Assembly (NCBI RefSeq): GCF_022968135.1
Contig: NZ_JALJRA010000003.1
Coordinates: forward strand, 1 to 64,000
From: Pseudorhizobium tarimense
GTDB taxonomy: Bacteria; Pseudomonadota; Alphaproteobacteria; Rhizobiales; Rhizobiaceae
Direction: 5' to 3'
DNA length: 64,000 nt
Part shown: piece after piece, positions 1 to 7,902 of the stretch
How positions within the stretch are numbered: position 1 is the stretch's first letter
Layout of the letters: each line of letters opens with the position of its first letter
The notes under the pieces: model-generated
The model's input: the letters and a program-made list of their open reading frames with translations, nothing else
What the model was told of the DNA's origin: nothing
Database searches by the model: none
Translations under genes and position numbers: made by a program

Positions 1-152
1 AAGATGGCTTCCCCACGGCAGTTCATCAGGGCTAAATCAAACTAGCCGACATGTCCGGCGAAACGGGGTGCACTCCATTTGCACCAAAAGTGGCCTTTGT
101 CACCTTCGTCGGTGGGATATGGTTGTGCCGCATCTCAGCAAAGGGGAACGTC

Positions 153-611
153 ATGAAATTTGCTGCTGCATCTGCTATAAGCTTCGCGATTGCTGGCATC
201 TTTGCTGGTCAAACCATCGCGGCCTCGCTCCCGAAGGGAGCGTCAGAACTACCGTCCGACGAAGTTAAGGCGATGTATGCGGGCAAGTCCGCCGATTGGA
301 AGAGTGTCCGTGTCTATTTCGATCCGGAGGGGACGGCGAAGCTCGTTCGAAAAGACAAGAAGGCTTATGGCGAAGGGCAATGGACCGTCAGCGGAAATCA
401 GATGTGCATGACTATCAATCCGATTGATGTCGCCAAAGGCAAGAGGAAGGCAATCAAGGATTGCTACTCCTGGTACCAGTCGGGTGGCCGGTATTTCATG
501 CGTTGGTCAGGCGACGATGGCAAGGATGATGCCTATCGAGACGATGAACCGTCACGACTCTCCGAGGGGGATAATGTGTCCAAGGACTTCGCCGCTCTTG
601 AAGGGAGTTGA
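153..611 (+). CDS. Exported DUF995-like protein
   Basis: A 152-residue protein with a clear Sec signal peptide: MKFAAASAISF followed by a hydrophobic stretch, with probable cleavage after residue 24 (TIAA). The mature part is a small soluble domain with QWTVSGNQMCMTINP and a second Cys in IKDCYSW, so a disulfide is possible. It resembles the DUF995 proteins common in rhizobia, whose function is unknown. An upstream in-frame ATG at 51 exists, but the ATG at 153 is preceded by AAGGGG at good spacing and starts exactly at the signal peptide, so it is preferred. No operon partner is visible. The family assignment is from pattern memory and is moderate. Confidence 0.7.
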   Translation: MKFAAASAISFAIAGIFAGQTIAASLPKGASELPSDEVKAMYAGKSADWKSVRVYFDPEGTAKLVRKDKKAYGEGQWTVSGNQMCMTINPIDVAKGKRKAIKDCYSWYQSGGRYFMRWSGDDGKDDAYRDDEPSRLSEGDNVSKDFAALEGS

Positions 612-732
612 GGCATTACCTCTGCACGCGCTCCGAGCTTACGAGAGCCGTCCCGTGCGGGTTCCAGGTGGACAACTGCGTTCGCGAGGCAGGTAGGGCG
701 AGTATCGCCGCCACCTACTGGTTCACCTGATG

Positions 733-1092
733 TCAGCGGCGCTCAGGAACCCAGACCCGGCGACCGTCACGGATGATCCATCGGCCGTCACGGACGTTCT
801 CGTACCGGGAGCGACGATCGCGATTCCGGTCACCATCCCAGTGCCGCCGGCCGTCCCTGTCGCGCCAGCCGTCGCGTCGATCATCACCACTTCGGCGGTC
901 ATCGTAATCTCGAACTCGATATCGGTCGCGGCGACCTCGATCGTGGCGGTCACGGTCCCAGTCGCTGCGGTCCATGCGGTCATAGCGAGGGCCTGAATCG
1001 TAGGCTACATAAGATCCTCCTTAGCTGACGCAGCCAGCTGTCGTGAGGCAGACGAGGGTGAGGGCGGATAACGTGATGGTCTTCTTTGTCAT
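733..1092 (-). pseudogene. Arg/Asp-rich lipoprotein gene interrupted by an in-frame stop
   Basis: On the minus strand an ATG at 1090-1092 follows a strong Shine-Dalgarno (AAGGAGGT). It encodes a lipoprotein signal, MTKKTITLSALTLVCLTTAGC, with a TAGC lipobox. Three codons past the lipobox Gly a TAA (1021-1023) stops it at 23 residues. The same frame then continues without a stop to 733 as a tail very rich in Arg and Asp that ends in RDGRRVWVPERR. The lipoprotein start and the tail share one frame, so this reads as one gene with a nonsense mutation. A sequencing error at the TAA, or a very small peptide followed by an unrelated frame, cannot be excluded. Confidence 0.55.
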
Positions 1093-1887
1093 GCAGCACC
1101 TCCTTGCAGCCCACGGACATGGACTTCAACGCCAGATGGCAACCGCTGGCGGTAACCGATCGCGGCGAACTCAGGGGGGTGAATCAGATGGGATGTTGAA
1201 GACGGATCGATCGAACGCGGGTGTGGCAGATCCGATGTGTCGGTAGAGGAGGTTTGCTGGCGCCGCGGTCTGTCGCCCTAAAGCAAAGAAGCCGAACCAC
1301 TCTATAGCGAGGTTCGGCTTCCCTGATGAAGAAGTGTCCGCGAAAAACAATCGACGCCGTGTGGTTCTGCTGGTTAAGCGACACGAAGGGCCCTTCTTTT
1401 TCCGCATCGGATGAAGTCATGACAGCTACCTCCCTCAGTTGCTGAAACAGTAGCATACGCGAGGCGAAGGGGCTGCTGAGAAGATCGCTAAAAGGGGGAA
1501 GGGGAAACGCAAAGACGGTCTGATCGAGGGGCGGGGGACCGGGCGGGGGGCCAAGCGGGGGATCGTCTCTGCGTTTCCGGTCGTAGAACTCTCCTAATGT
1601 ACGACTGTTCCAGGCAATGCTGAAAAAACAGTCAGAGACCGACATGGCGCACTGACTGAATCGCGTGCCTAAAGATCGGCTTCATCCTGGTATCGGTTCA
1701 ACCTCTCCGCAACCAGTCGTCCAGCGTTGAATGGATTGACGTAAGTGCCAAGGAAGACGCCGAGCTTTCATCCGCCGGCGGATATAGGTCGGGGGATAGA
1801 GCCGATCTGGCGCCAAGAAGGTGAGGGCGGGATCTAAAATTTGATAAGGAATCAATCCGCACAAATTCCCCCACACCTTAGGCTTCG
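1093..1887. other. Long stretch with no supported gene
   Basis: About 800 bases without a convincing gene. It holds a 10-bp hairpin (1289-1320) and a G-run tract (1528-1561). One weak minus-strand candidate, 1184-1420 (78 codons beginning MTSSDAEKEGPF), has a good Shine-Dalgarno (GGGAGGT) but no recognisable domain, and the hairpin lies inside it. I do not call it as a gene. Confidence 0.4.
1289..1320 (-). terminator. Hairpin with T-rich flank, possible minus-strand terminator
   Basis: A perfect 10-bp inverted repeat (AAGCCGAACC / GGTTCGGCTT) surrounds a 12-nt loop. Read on the minus strand, it is followed by the pyrimidine-rich CTTTGCTTT. This would suit a Rho-independent terminator for a small minus-strand transcript starting near 1420. 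No confirmed gene precedes it. Confidence 0.4.
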
Positions 1888-2327
1888 GTGCCGGCCGTCG
1901 GTCAGACCGCACCAGTGGGTGCAGGCATGGGACTGGGGTCTTTTGCCGATCAGAGCGTCGCAGGTGCCGTCGGTGATGCAGGGTCGAATGGCGTGAGCGG
2001 CGAAAGCAGCGAAGGCGGCGACAACCGCTCAAGAGAAGCTGGTGGTCAGCCTGGTAACAGCAACGGCAATGGCAATGGCGCCGCCGGAAGCGAACACGCC
2101 AACGGCAACGGTTCGGGCAGCAACGCCGATCGCGGCAACGGTGGAGGTAGAGGAAGGTTGGCAGCAATGGCCAAGGAAAGGGCTTAGCAGATGAGCACGG
2201 GCGCGGCCCGGGACATGAGCACGGCCTTGGAAACGGCAATGGACACGGTCCCGGACACGGAAATGGGCACGGACCTGGACATGGGCGTGGCCCCGGACCT
2301 GGACATGGTCACGGCCGATGGAAGTGA
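1888..2327 (+). pseudogene. Gly/Asn/His-rich low-complexity protein, split over two frames
   Basis: From a GTG at 1888 one frame encodes a Gly/Asn/Ser-rich sequence (GNSNGNGNGAAGSEHANGN) that ends at a TAG at 2184-2190. Another frame, open from 2151 to a TGA at 2325-2327, encodes a Gly/His/Pro repeat (GHGPGHGNGHGPGHGRG) ending HGRWK. Both halves share the GNGNG bias and overlap around 2151-2187, so one frameshift near there would join them. No domain is recognised. Low-complexity DNA can look coding in several frames, so this is tentative. Confidence 0.3.
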
Positions 2328-2442
2328 TGCGGCCCTGACTTGGTACATACGCAGCTTCGCTGGTCAGAAAGCGCGGCCTTTCAGTCTCAACACCGACATC
2401 CGCATCAACACGAAAACAGCCGAGTAAATTCGAGGAAACACT

Positions 2443-2547
2443 ATGAACAGACTCGTCATCATCCTGATTCTCGCCACCCTTGCCGGATGCTCCACTACGG
2501 ACAAGTCTCAGTATGAACCGCCGACGACGCTGCCGAGCTACAACTGA
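2443..2547 (+). CDS. Small lipoprotein (34 aa)
   Basis: MNRLVIILILATLAGCSTTD begins a 34-residue protein. It has a short charged start, a hydrophobic core and a perfect LAGC lipobox with Cys at residue 16. The mature peptide of about 19 residues is Ser/Thr/Pro-rich and ends PSYN. The ATG is preceded by GAGGAA at normal spacing. It should be a lipid-anchored envelope peptide; the function is unknown. It lies just downstream of the Gly-rich frames and could be co-transcribed with them. Confidence 0.7.
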   Translation: MNRLVIILILATLAGCSTTDKSQYEPPTTLPSYN

Positions 2548-2778
2548 GGCATCGTGAGATCGTCAGCGGCATTGAGCAGCATCCGCCAGCGGACCGAAAG
2601 AGGATGCGACCGCTGCGGCAAGCAACAGTGTCGCCGAGATTAGTTGGAGCGCGCCATCGGCAACACTCGCCTGGCAGTCGTCGGGCAGCTCTCAAGGGTC
2701 AAGAATTCCGTGACGGTGCCAAGGAATATTTCATGTGCCGAATCGTCTTCCATACGAACAGCGTGAGGAACTGTAAGT

Positions 2779-3133
2779 ATGGACTACCAGCGGAGCACAT
2801 GGGACAGCATGCGGGCGCAAAGAAGCCGAGGAGGGCAGTCCGAAGCCGACGCGCGCGGCGGTGCTCGTGGCCTATATGGGTACGGATACAGGCGGCGTGA
2901 TCCGGGATCTGTCTCCCAGGGGCGCTGCAGTCGATCCGCAGGGTTACTTTCATGGGATCGTTGGCAGAACCGTCACTCTGAGATGTGACGGCTTGTGCAC
3001 CGTTGAGGTTAAGTTCCGCTGGTTTCGGAATTGCCGGATTGGCGTGGAGTTCGACGGCTGCTCCAACACGGCGGCTAAGGTGCATGCCTATTCCAAGTAT
3101 TTTCACAGGGAAGCAATTCTTCAGCCGGCGTGA
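2779..3133 (+). pseudogene. PilZ-domain protein, probably frameshifted near its start
   Basis: The frame from 2861 (GTG) to 3133 encodes a PilZ-type domain. It has the DLSPRG motif (the DxSxxG element of c-di-GMP-binding PilZ domains) and the typical strand VKFRWFRNCRIGVEF. That frame extends upstream through RKEAEEGSPKPTRAAVLVAYM to a stop at 2774 without an ATG. An ATG with a good Shine-Dalgarno (GAGGAA) at 2779 lies in another frame and reads MDYQRSTWDSMRAQR. Joining the two near 2810-2820 gives a normal PilZ protein of about 115 residues. Alternatively the gene is intact and starts at the GTG 2861, lacking the usual Arg-rich N-terminal switch. Confidence 0.5.
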
Positions 3134-3179
3134 GGAAGGCGCTCGAGCACCTCGCGTGCGTGCTATGGAATGCCGCACT

Positions 3180-4361
3180 TTATGTCGTGAGAGCGCAGCG
3201 TTCGAAGTGCCGGAATGTCATGGCCAAGATAACACCGAGAAGTCCGGTCGCGGCAACGTAGGCGGGAGCAGTGGTCCATCCGAAGCGGGAGACGATCGTC
3301 GCCAGGAGCAGCGGGCCGAGGAACTGACCGATGTTCGTCCCTTGCATGACGAAGCCGCTGATCGTGCTGACCAGGTCTCGGCGCGCCGCGTAATCCGGCA
3401 AAGCGCTCATGATCGCTGCCGGCAGGAGCCCGCCTGCGGCCGCGTAGAGAATGGCTGCAGGATAACGCAGGAGAAGCGGCAGTACCGGGCTGAAGACGAC
3501 GAAGGCGCAAAGCGTCAGCAGCGAGAAGGCGGCGACGATCAGGCACCATCGCGGCGTCCCTCGGCGGATCAGGACGCCGCCGAGAAGGTTGCCGGGGACG
3601 TTTGCGATTACAGCGAAGGCTGTCAGCAGCGAGGCTCTCGCGAGTGTAAGCCCCATGTCTTCGATCAGCATGGTCGGCAGAAAGCCGAACACGGACATGA
3701 AGCTTGCGCTGTAGAGCAGGAACATTCCAGCCAGTAGCCAGGAGGTCGGCAGTCGAGCGGTCAGCGTGGCGCCCTCGACGATTGTTGCGGATGCAGTGCC
3801 ACCGCTGCGGCCATCGGAAGACGCCGCCAGCAGTGCGACCAGGGGCACAGACGTGGCAAGTGCTGCGGCTATCCAGGCGGCGCGCCAGCCGAAGGTCGGA
3901 AGGAGGAGGGGCGAGGCCAGCATCATGGCGCCGACACCCACCGGCAACCAGCCAGCCCAGGCGGCGAATGCGAGCCCCCGATCATTGGGTGCAGTGGCTG
4001 AGGTGATAAGAGCAGGCGCGGCTACGACCGTCAGGATAAGGCCGAAACTTTCGACGATGCGGCTCGCAAACAGCTGCCAAGGCCCGACCGAAGAGGCACC
4101 CAGGGCGCTGCCCACGAACAGCAGTGACAGGGCGAGCAGCATGGCGCAGCGATGGGTCAGCTGATCGGCCATGCGCCCGACCACAAGGCCGAGCAGACTG
4201 CCCATGAGGCTCACCAGCCCCATCAGCCAGCCGGCTGAGACGAGATCCAGCCCCAGTTCCTCGTGCAGCAGCGGCAGGGCAGGCGGGACCTTCCCGACGT
4301 GAAGGGCCGCGGCGGCACCGCCCATGACGGCAATTAGCACCCTGCTCCAGCATGTTTCCAT
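3180..4361 (-). CDS. MFS transporter
   Basis: A 393-residue integral membrane protein with about twelve hydrophobic helices and the MFS loop 2-3 signature GLVVGRMADQLTHR at roughly residues 58-71. The overall pattern is like the CynX/NimT branch of small-anion and organic-acid carriers. GGAG lies six bases before the ATG. It is transcribed divergently from a GntR/FCD regulator 199 bp away. The shared region holds a TGTATACA element also found before the LigM-like gene, so transporter and demethylase are probably controlled together. Import of the methoxylated substrate is a reasonable inference, but no substrate is shown by the sequence. Confidence 0.75.
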   Translation of the reverse strand: METCWSRVLIAVMGGAAAALHVGKVPPALPLLHEELGLDLVSAGWLMGLVSLMGSLLGLVVGRMADQLTHRCAMLLALSLLFVGSALGASSVGPWQLFASRIVESFGLILTVVAAPALITSATAPNDRGLAFAAWAGWLPVGVGAMMLASPLLLPTFGWRAAWIAAALATSVPLVALLAASSDGRSGGTASATIVEGATLTARLPTSWLLAGMFLLYSASFMSVFGFLPTMLIEDMGLTLARASLLTAFAVIANVPGNLLGGVLIRRGTPRWCLIVAAFSLLTLCAFVVFSPVLPLLLRYPAAILYAAAGGLLPAAIMSALPDYAARRDLVSTISGFVMQGTNIGQFLGPLLLATIVSRFGWTTAPAYVAATGLLGVILAMTFRHFERCALTT

Positions 4362-4472
4362 TATCAGCTCCCATGGCCTTTATCGCGCCGCTTGAGAGAC
4401 ACGTGTCCCACTCGTACGGCGCTCCGATTGGTACGTCGGCCAAGCCACGAGGCCAAGGGCATTGACGTCGAA

Positions 4473-4480
4473 TGTATACA
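4473..4480. promoter_or_regulatory. Putative GntR operator TGTATACA (site 1)
   Basis: A palindromic TGTATACA lies between the divergent MFS and GntR genes. FCD-type GntR regulators commonly bind TNGTNNNACNA-like palindromes, often with a TGTATACA core. The same core is at 5391-5398, before the LigM-like gene. Confidence 0.55.
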
Positions 4481-4560
4481 CTCCTCGTGTATTTTGCTTG
4501 CCGAAAAACGAGCGGCCAGGCTAGGCTCGGTAAAAAGACAAAGGGTGAGGAGGACAGGCA

Positions 4561-5295
4561 GTGGAGGAGACCGGCAGAACAACGCACACGCTGGCGGCGC
4601 TTATGGAGTTGCGCAAGCGCATCCTGAACGGAGATTTTCCAGGGGGCACGCGGCTCTTCGAGGTGGCGCTTGCCGAAACGCTGCAGATCTCCCGCACGCC
4701 AATCCGTGAAGCGATGTCGCGCCTGGCGGAAGAGGGGCTACTCGACCGGCTGGCAAACGGTGGGTTCGTCGTTCGCAGCTTCACCTTCGCCGATGTGCTC
4801 GATGCGATCGAACTGCGGGGCGTGCTCGAAGGCACGGCCGTGCGGCTGGCCGCGGAACGTGGAGCCCCAGCGGACGCGCTCCAGGAGGTTCAGGACGTTC
4901 TTGCCCAGCTCGACGCATGCTTCGGAAGCGCACCGAGGGATGTGGATTTCGAAGCCTATTCGGATCTAAACGCCCAATTTCACACGCTTCTTACCGCCCT
5001 TTCCGGCAGTGCAGTCCTGCAGCGGGAGATCGAGCGGGCGACGCGGCTTCCGTTCGCCTCACCCTCAGCCTTCCTGTCGGGCCGCACGAACATCGACGTC
5101 TTCCGCCAGTCCCTGCAGGTCGCACAGGAGCAGCATCGGGCGCTGGTAGCGGCTATCTCGTCGCGCGAAGGGACGCGGGCCGAGTTCATCGCGCGGGAGC
5201 ACGCGCGCATTGCCAGGCGCAACCTCGAATATGTGATCCTGGAGAACCCGGATCTGATCGAGCAGGTGCCGGGGCTCGCCCTCCTCAACAGCTGA
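4561..5295 (+). CDS. GntR-family (FCD) transcriptional regulator
   Basis: A 244-residue regulator. The N-terminal winged helix-turn-helix covers about residues 10-75 (RLFEVALAETLQISRTPIREAMSRL is the classic GntR recognition region). An all-helical FCD effector domain follows, with metal-ligand candidates in DLNAQFH. The GTG start is well supported by GAGGAGG about seven bases upstream. It is divergent from the MFS gene and lies 132 bp before the O-demethylase. TGTATACA palindromes in both promoter regions make it the likely local repressor, released by a pathway compound, probably an aromatic or carboxylic acid. Confidence 0.85.
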   Translation: MEETGRTTHTLAALMELRKRILNGDFPGGTRLFEVALAETLQISRTPIREAMSRLAEEGLLDRLANGGFVVRSFTFADVLDAIELRGVLEGTAVRLAAERGAPADALQEVQDVLAQLDACFGSAPRDVDFEAYSDLNAQFHTLLTALSGSAVLQREIERATRLPFASPSAFLSGRTNIDVFRQSLQVAQEQHRALVAAISSREGTRAEFIAREHARIARRNLEYVILENPDLIEQVPGLALLNS

Positions 5296-5385
5296 GGCGT
5301 CGGGGGTGACCTCGTTGCGTACACGGAGGCAGCGGGCGTCCGGTCGGACAGGTGGAATCTCCTCTTGAAGTTTCCTCCCAAGTGC

Positions 5386-5403
5386 GTTGATGTATACATC
5401 GAC
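5386..5403. promoter_or_regulatory. Putative GntR operator (site 2) before the O-demethylase
   Basis: GTTGATGTATACATCGAC is an 18-bp dyad with one mismatched pair, centred on TGTATACA. It ends 24 bp before the GTG start at 5428, a position suited to repression. It shares its core with the site at 4473-4480. Confidence 0.6.
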
Positions 5404-5427
5404 ACATTATCTCAGGGAGGAGAGACC

Positions 5428-6840
5428 GTGACGAAATCCAGCTTGTCTGACGCCATCAACGCGAGCGGCAACGTCGTCGAGATGCTGCGCAACTCCAAGA
5501 TCGGCATGTATGTCTATCCGGTGGTCGCGCCGGAATTCACCAACTGGCGCGACGAGCAGCGCGCCTGGCGCGAGTCGGCGGTTCTGTTCGACCAGTCGCA
5601 CCACATGGACGAAGTGATCGTCGAAGGTCCACAGGCCGCTGAGTTCCTCGAGCATGTCGGCATCAACAGCTTTGCGAACTTCGATCTCAACCGCGCCAAG
5701 CACTATGTCCCGGTGATGCCTGCGGGTCATGTCATCGGCGACATGATCATCTTCCGGGAGCGCGAGGACAAGTTCATCCTTGTCGGGCGCGCGCCCATGG
5801 CAAACTGGGTGCAGTTCCAGCAGGCGATCGGCAAGTGGAACGTGCGCATCCACCGTGATCCGCGTTCGCCCTCGCGTCCGGATGGCAAGGCCGTCTACCG
5901 CACCCATTACCGCTTCCAGATCCAGGGGCCGGACGCCCCGAAGATCTTCGAGAAGATGAACGGCGCGCCGGTGCCGGACATCAAGTTCTTCCATGTCGAC
6001 TGGATCAATGTCGGTTCCAAGCGCGTTCAGGCGCTGCGCCACGGCATGGCCGGTGCTCCGGGGCTGGAGATCTGGGGGCCGTATGCGGATCTCGAATACG
6101 TCCGCGGCGTCATCCTGCAGTCTGCCAGGGACGCCGGCGTCGATCTTCATCAGGTCGGTAGCCGCGCCTATTCCACGAACACCCTGGAATCCGGCTGGAT
6201 CCCGTCGCCGCTGCCAGGTATCTACACCGGCGACGGCATGATGAAAGACTACCGTGACTGGCTCGGCGCCGACAGCTACGAGGCGACGGGTGCGATCGGC
6301 GGCAGCTTCGTTTCCAGCAACATCGAAGACTATTACGTCAATCCGTTTGAGCTCGGCTACGGCTTCTATATCGGCTGGAAGTCCGACTTCATCGGCAAGT
6401 CTGCGCTGGAGAAGATGAAGGACGGCAGGAACCGCAAGAAGGTCACCTTCGAGTGGAATGCCGAGGATGTGGTGAAGGTGGTCGCCTCTGCGTTCCAGCC
6501 GGGCGAGGACCACTACAAGTGGATCGACTTCCCGCAGCCGAACTATGCGTCCACGAGCGCCGACATGGTGATACATGACGGCAAGATGGTCGGCATGTCG
6601 ATGTTCAACGGCTACAGCTACAACGAGCGCTGCATGCTGTCGCTGGGCGTAGTCGATGCCGATGTGCAGGAAGGCGACGTGTTGACGATGATCTGGGGTG
6701 AGCCGAACGGCGGCACCGGCAAGACGTCGACGGAGCGTCACAAGCAGGCGGAGATCCGCGTTCGCGTGTCACCGACGCCTTACGCTCGTGAGGCTCGCGA
6801 GAATTACGCGGAAAGCTGGCGCACGAAGCGGGCGAGCTAA
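5428..6840 (+). CDS. THF-dependent aryl O-demethylase, LigM/DesA-like (GcvT fold)
   Basis: A 470-residue protein of the aminomethyltransferase (GcvT) family, with the folate-binding barrel and a C-terminal GcvT_C domain. It closely resembles LigM (vanillate/3-O-methylgallate O-demethylase) in length and in segments such as RNSKIGMYVYPVVAPEF, ALRHGMAGAPGLEIWGPY, NTLESGWIPSPLPGIYTGD and GGSFVSSNIEDYYVNP. LigM enzymes move a methyl group from a methoxyl onto tetrahydrofolate, giving 5-methyl-THF, without cobalamin. GTG at 5428 is chosen because GGGAGG lies seven bases upstream; an ATG at 5365 would place the operator inside the gene. A metF gene follows at once, as expected for recycling methyl-THF. 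The exact methoxy substrate is unknown. Confidence 0.8.
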   Translation: MTKSSLSDAINASGNVVEMLRNSKIGMYVYPVVAPEFTNWRDEQRAWRESAVLFDQSHHMDEVIVEGPQAAEFLEHVGINSFANFDLNRAKHYVPVMPAGHVIGDMIIFREREDKFILVGRAPMANWVQFQQAIGKWNVRIHRDPRSPSRPDGKAVYRTHYRFQIQGPDAPKIFEKMNGAPVPDIKFFHVDWINVGSKRVQALRHGMAGAPGLEIWGPYADLEYVRGVILQSARDAGVDLHQVGSRAYSTNTLESGWIPSPLPGIYTGDGMMKDYRDWLGADSYEATGAIGGSFVSSNIEDYYVNPFELGYGFYIGWKSDFIGKSALEKMKDGRNRKKVTFEWNAEDVVKVVASAFQPGEDHYKWIDFPQPNYASTSADMVIHDGKMVGMSMFNGYSYNERCMLSLGVVDADVQEGDVLTMIWGEPNGGTGKTSTERHKQAEIRVRVSPTPYAREARENYAESWRTKRAS

Positions 6841-6937
6841 GCCAATTTTCCGGCGGACGCGGCAACACGTCCGCCACTCCCATCGTTGACGAGGCAAAGG
6901 AGGCGGCGGCTCAGGTCGATTCGCTAAGGGTGAGGCC

Positions 6938-7855
6938 ATGGGAATGACAGGCTTTCCGCGCAAGGACGACGTTTCCGCCGAACCGTCGACGGCAAATGCA
7001 TTGTTGGCGTGTGGTTCGATCGAGGTGATGCCGCGAACGGCGGCCAAGATCGGCGATTTCCGTGGCCTGTTGCGCCCGGGCACGCGGGTCTATATCGCCC
7101 ACATCAACGGGACTCTGATCGACGACATGGTGGCGGCAGCCAGGCGGCTGACGGATGAGGGCTTTGCCCCCATGCCGCACCTGCCGGCCCGCATCATTCC
7201 CGATCGCGACACATTGGAGAGTTGGGTTCGTCGATACCGTGAAGAGGCGGGGGTCACACAGGCCCTGCTGCTCGGTGGCGGCGTGGCGCAGCCGTCGGGA
7301 GAGCTCGACAGCTCCATGGCGATGCTGGAGACGGGGATCTTCGACCGGCTTGGCTTCACGCGGTTGCATGTGGCCGGGCATCCTGAAGGCAATAAGGACA
7401 TCGACATTGAGGGCGGAACGCTGCGCGTGGACGATGCGCTGCAGTGGAAGCAGAGATTTTCCGAACGCACGGATGCGCAGATGGCGATCGTGACCCAGTT
7501 TGCCTTCGATGCAGTACCCGTGATCACCTGGGCGGAGCGGTTGGAAGCCGTTGGGATCCGGTTGCCGATCCATGTAGGGGTTGCGGGTCCGACGAAGCTC
7601 CAGACGCTCATCAAGTTTGCTGTGGCGTGCGGGGTCGGGCCCTCGCTCAGCGTGTTGCAGAAGCGGGCGCTCGATTTCCGCAAGCTGCTGGTGCCCTATG
7701 AGCCGACGGATTTCCTGGCCGATATCGCGGCCTACAAGGCAAAGCGTCCCGAGAGCTTGATCGAGCAGATCCACGTCTTCCCGCTCGGCGGCATCCAGGC
7801 AAGTGCCCAGTGGCTTTCCCGACTGCCGGACGAGGCACGGTGCGATCAGCGATAG
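6938..7855 (+). CDS. metF: Methylenetetrahydrofolate reductase-like protein
   Basis: A 305-residue TIM-barrel protein of the MTHFR family. Recognisable segments include SIEVMPRTAAKI near residue 28, AHINGTLIDDMVAAARRL, LLLGGG, TQFAFDA (the family's folate/FAD-site region) and PIHVGVAGPTKLQTLIKFA. Partnered with an O-demethylase it probably runs in the oxidative direction, turning 5-methyl-THF into methylene-THF. A Shine-Dalgarno (GGTGAGG) precedes the ATG, and the gene starts 97 bp after the demethylase. It is clearly distinct from the second MetF at 25.4-26.5 kb, which belongs to the corrinoid cluster. Confidence 0.75.
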   Translation: MGMTGFPRKDDVSAEPSTANALLACGSIEVMPRTAAKIGDFRGLLRPGTRVYIAHINGTLIDDMVAAARRLTDEGFAPMPHLPARIIPDRDTLESWVRRYREEAGVTQALLLGGGVAQPSGELDSSMAMLETGIFDRLGFTRLHVAGHPEGNKDIDIEGGTLRVDDALQWKQRFSERTDAQMAIVTQFAFDAVPVITWAERLEAVGIRLPIHVGVAGPTKLQTLIKFAVACGVGPSLSVLQKRALDFRKLLVPYEPTDFLADIAAYKAKRPESLIEQIHVFPLGGIQASAQWLSRLPDEARCDQR

Positions 7856-7902
7856 CTTTGACTGCGTACTGGTTGCCGTCTCGCCACCGAACCGATAATC
7901 GA

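Noticed and set aside
1841-1855. FNR/FixK box TTGATAAGGAATCAA
   Set aside because: The half-sites are perfect but the spacer is five bases instead of four, and no low-oxygen gene follows.
5407-6741. Minus-strand open frame of about 440 codons opposite the LigM-like gene
   Set aside because: Rich in His, Arg and Asp without any domain; it is the antisense shadow of a clear gene.
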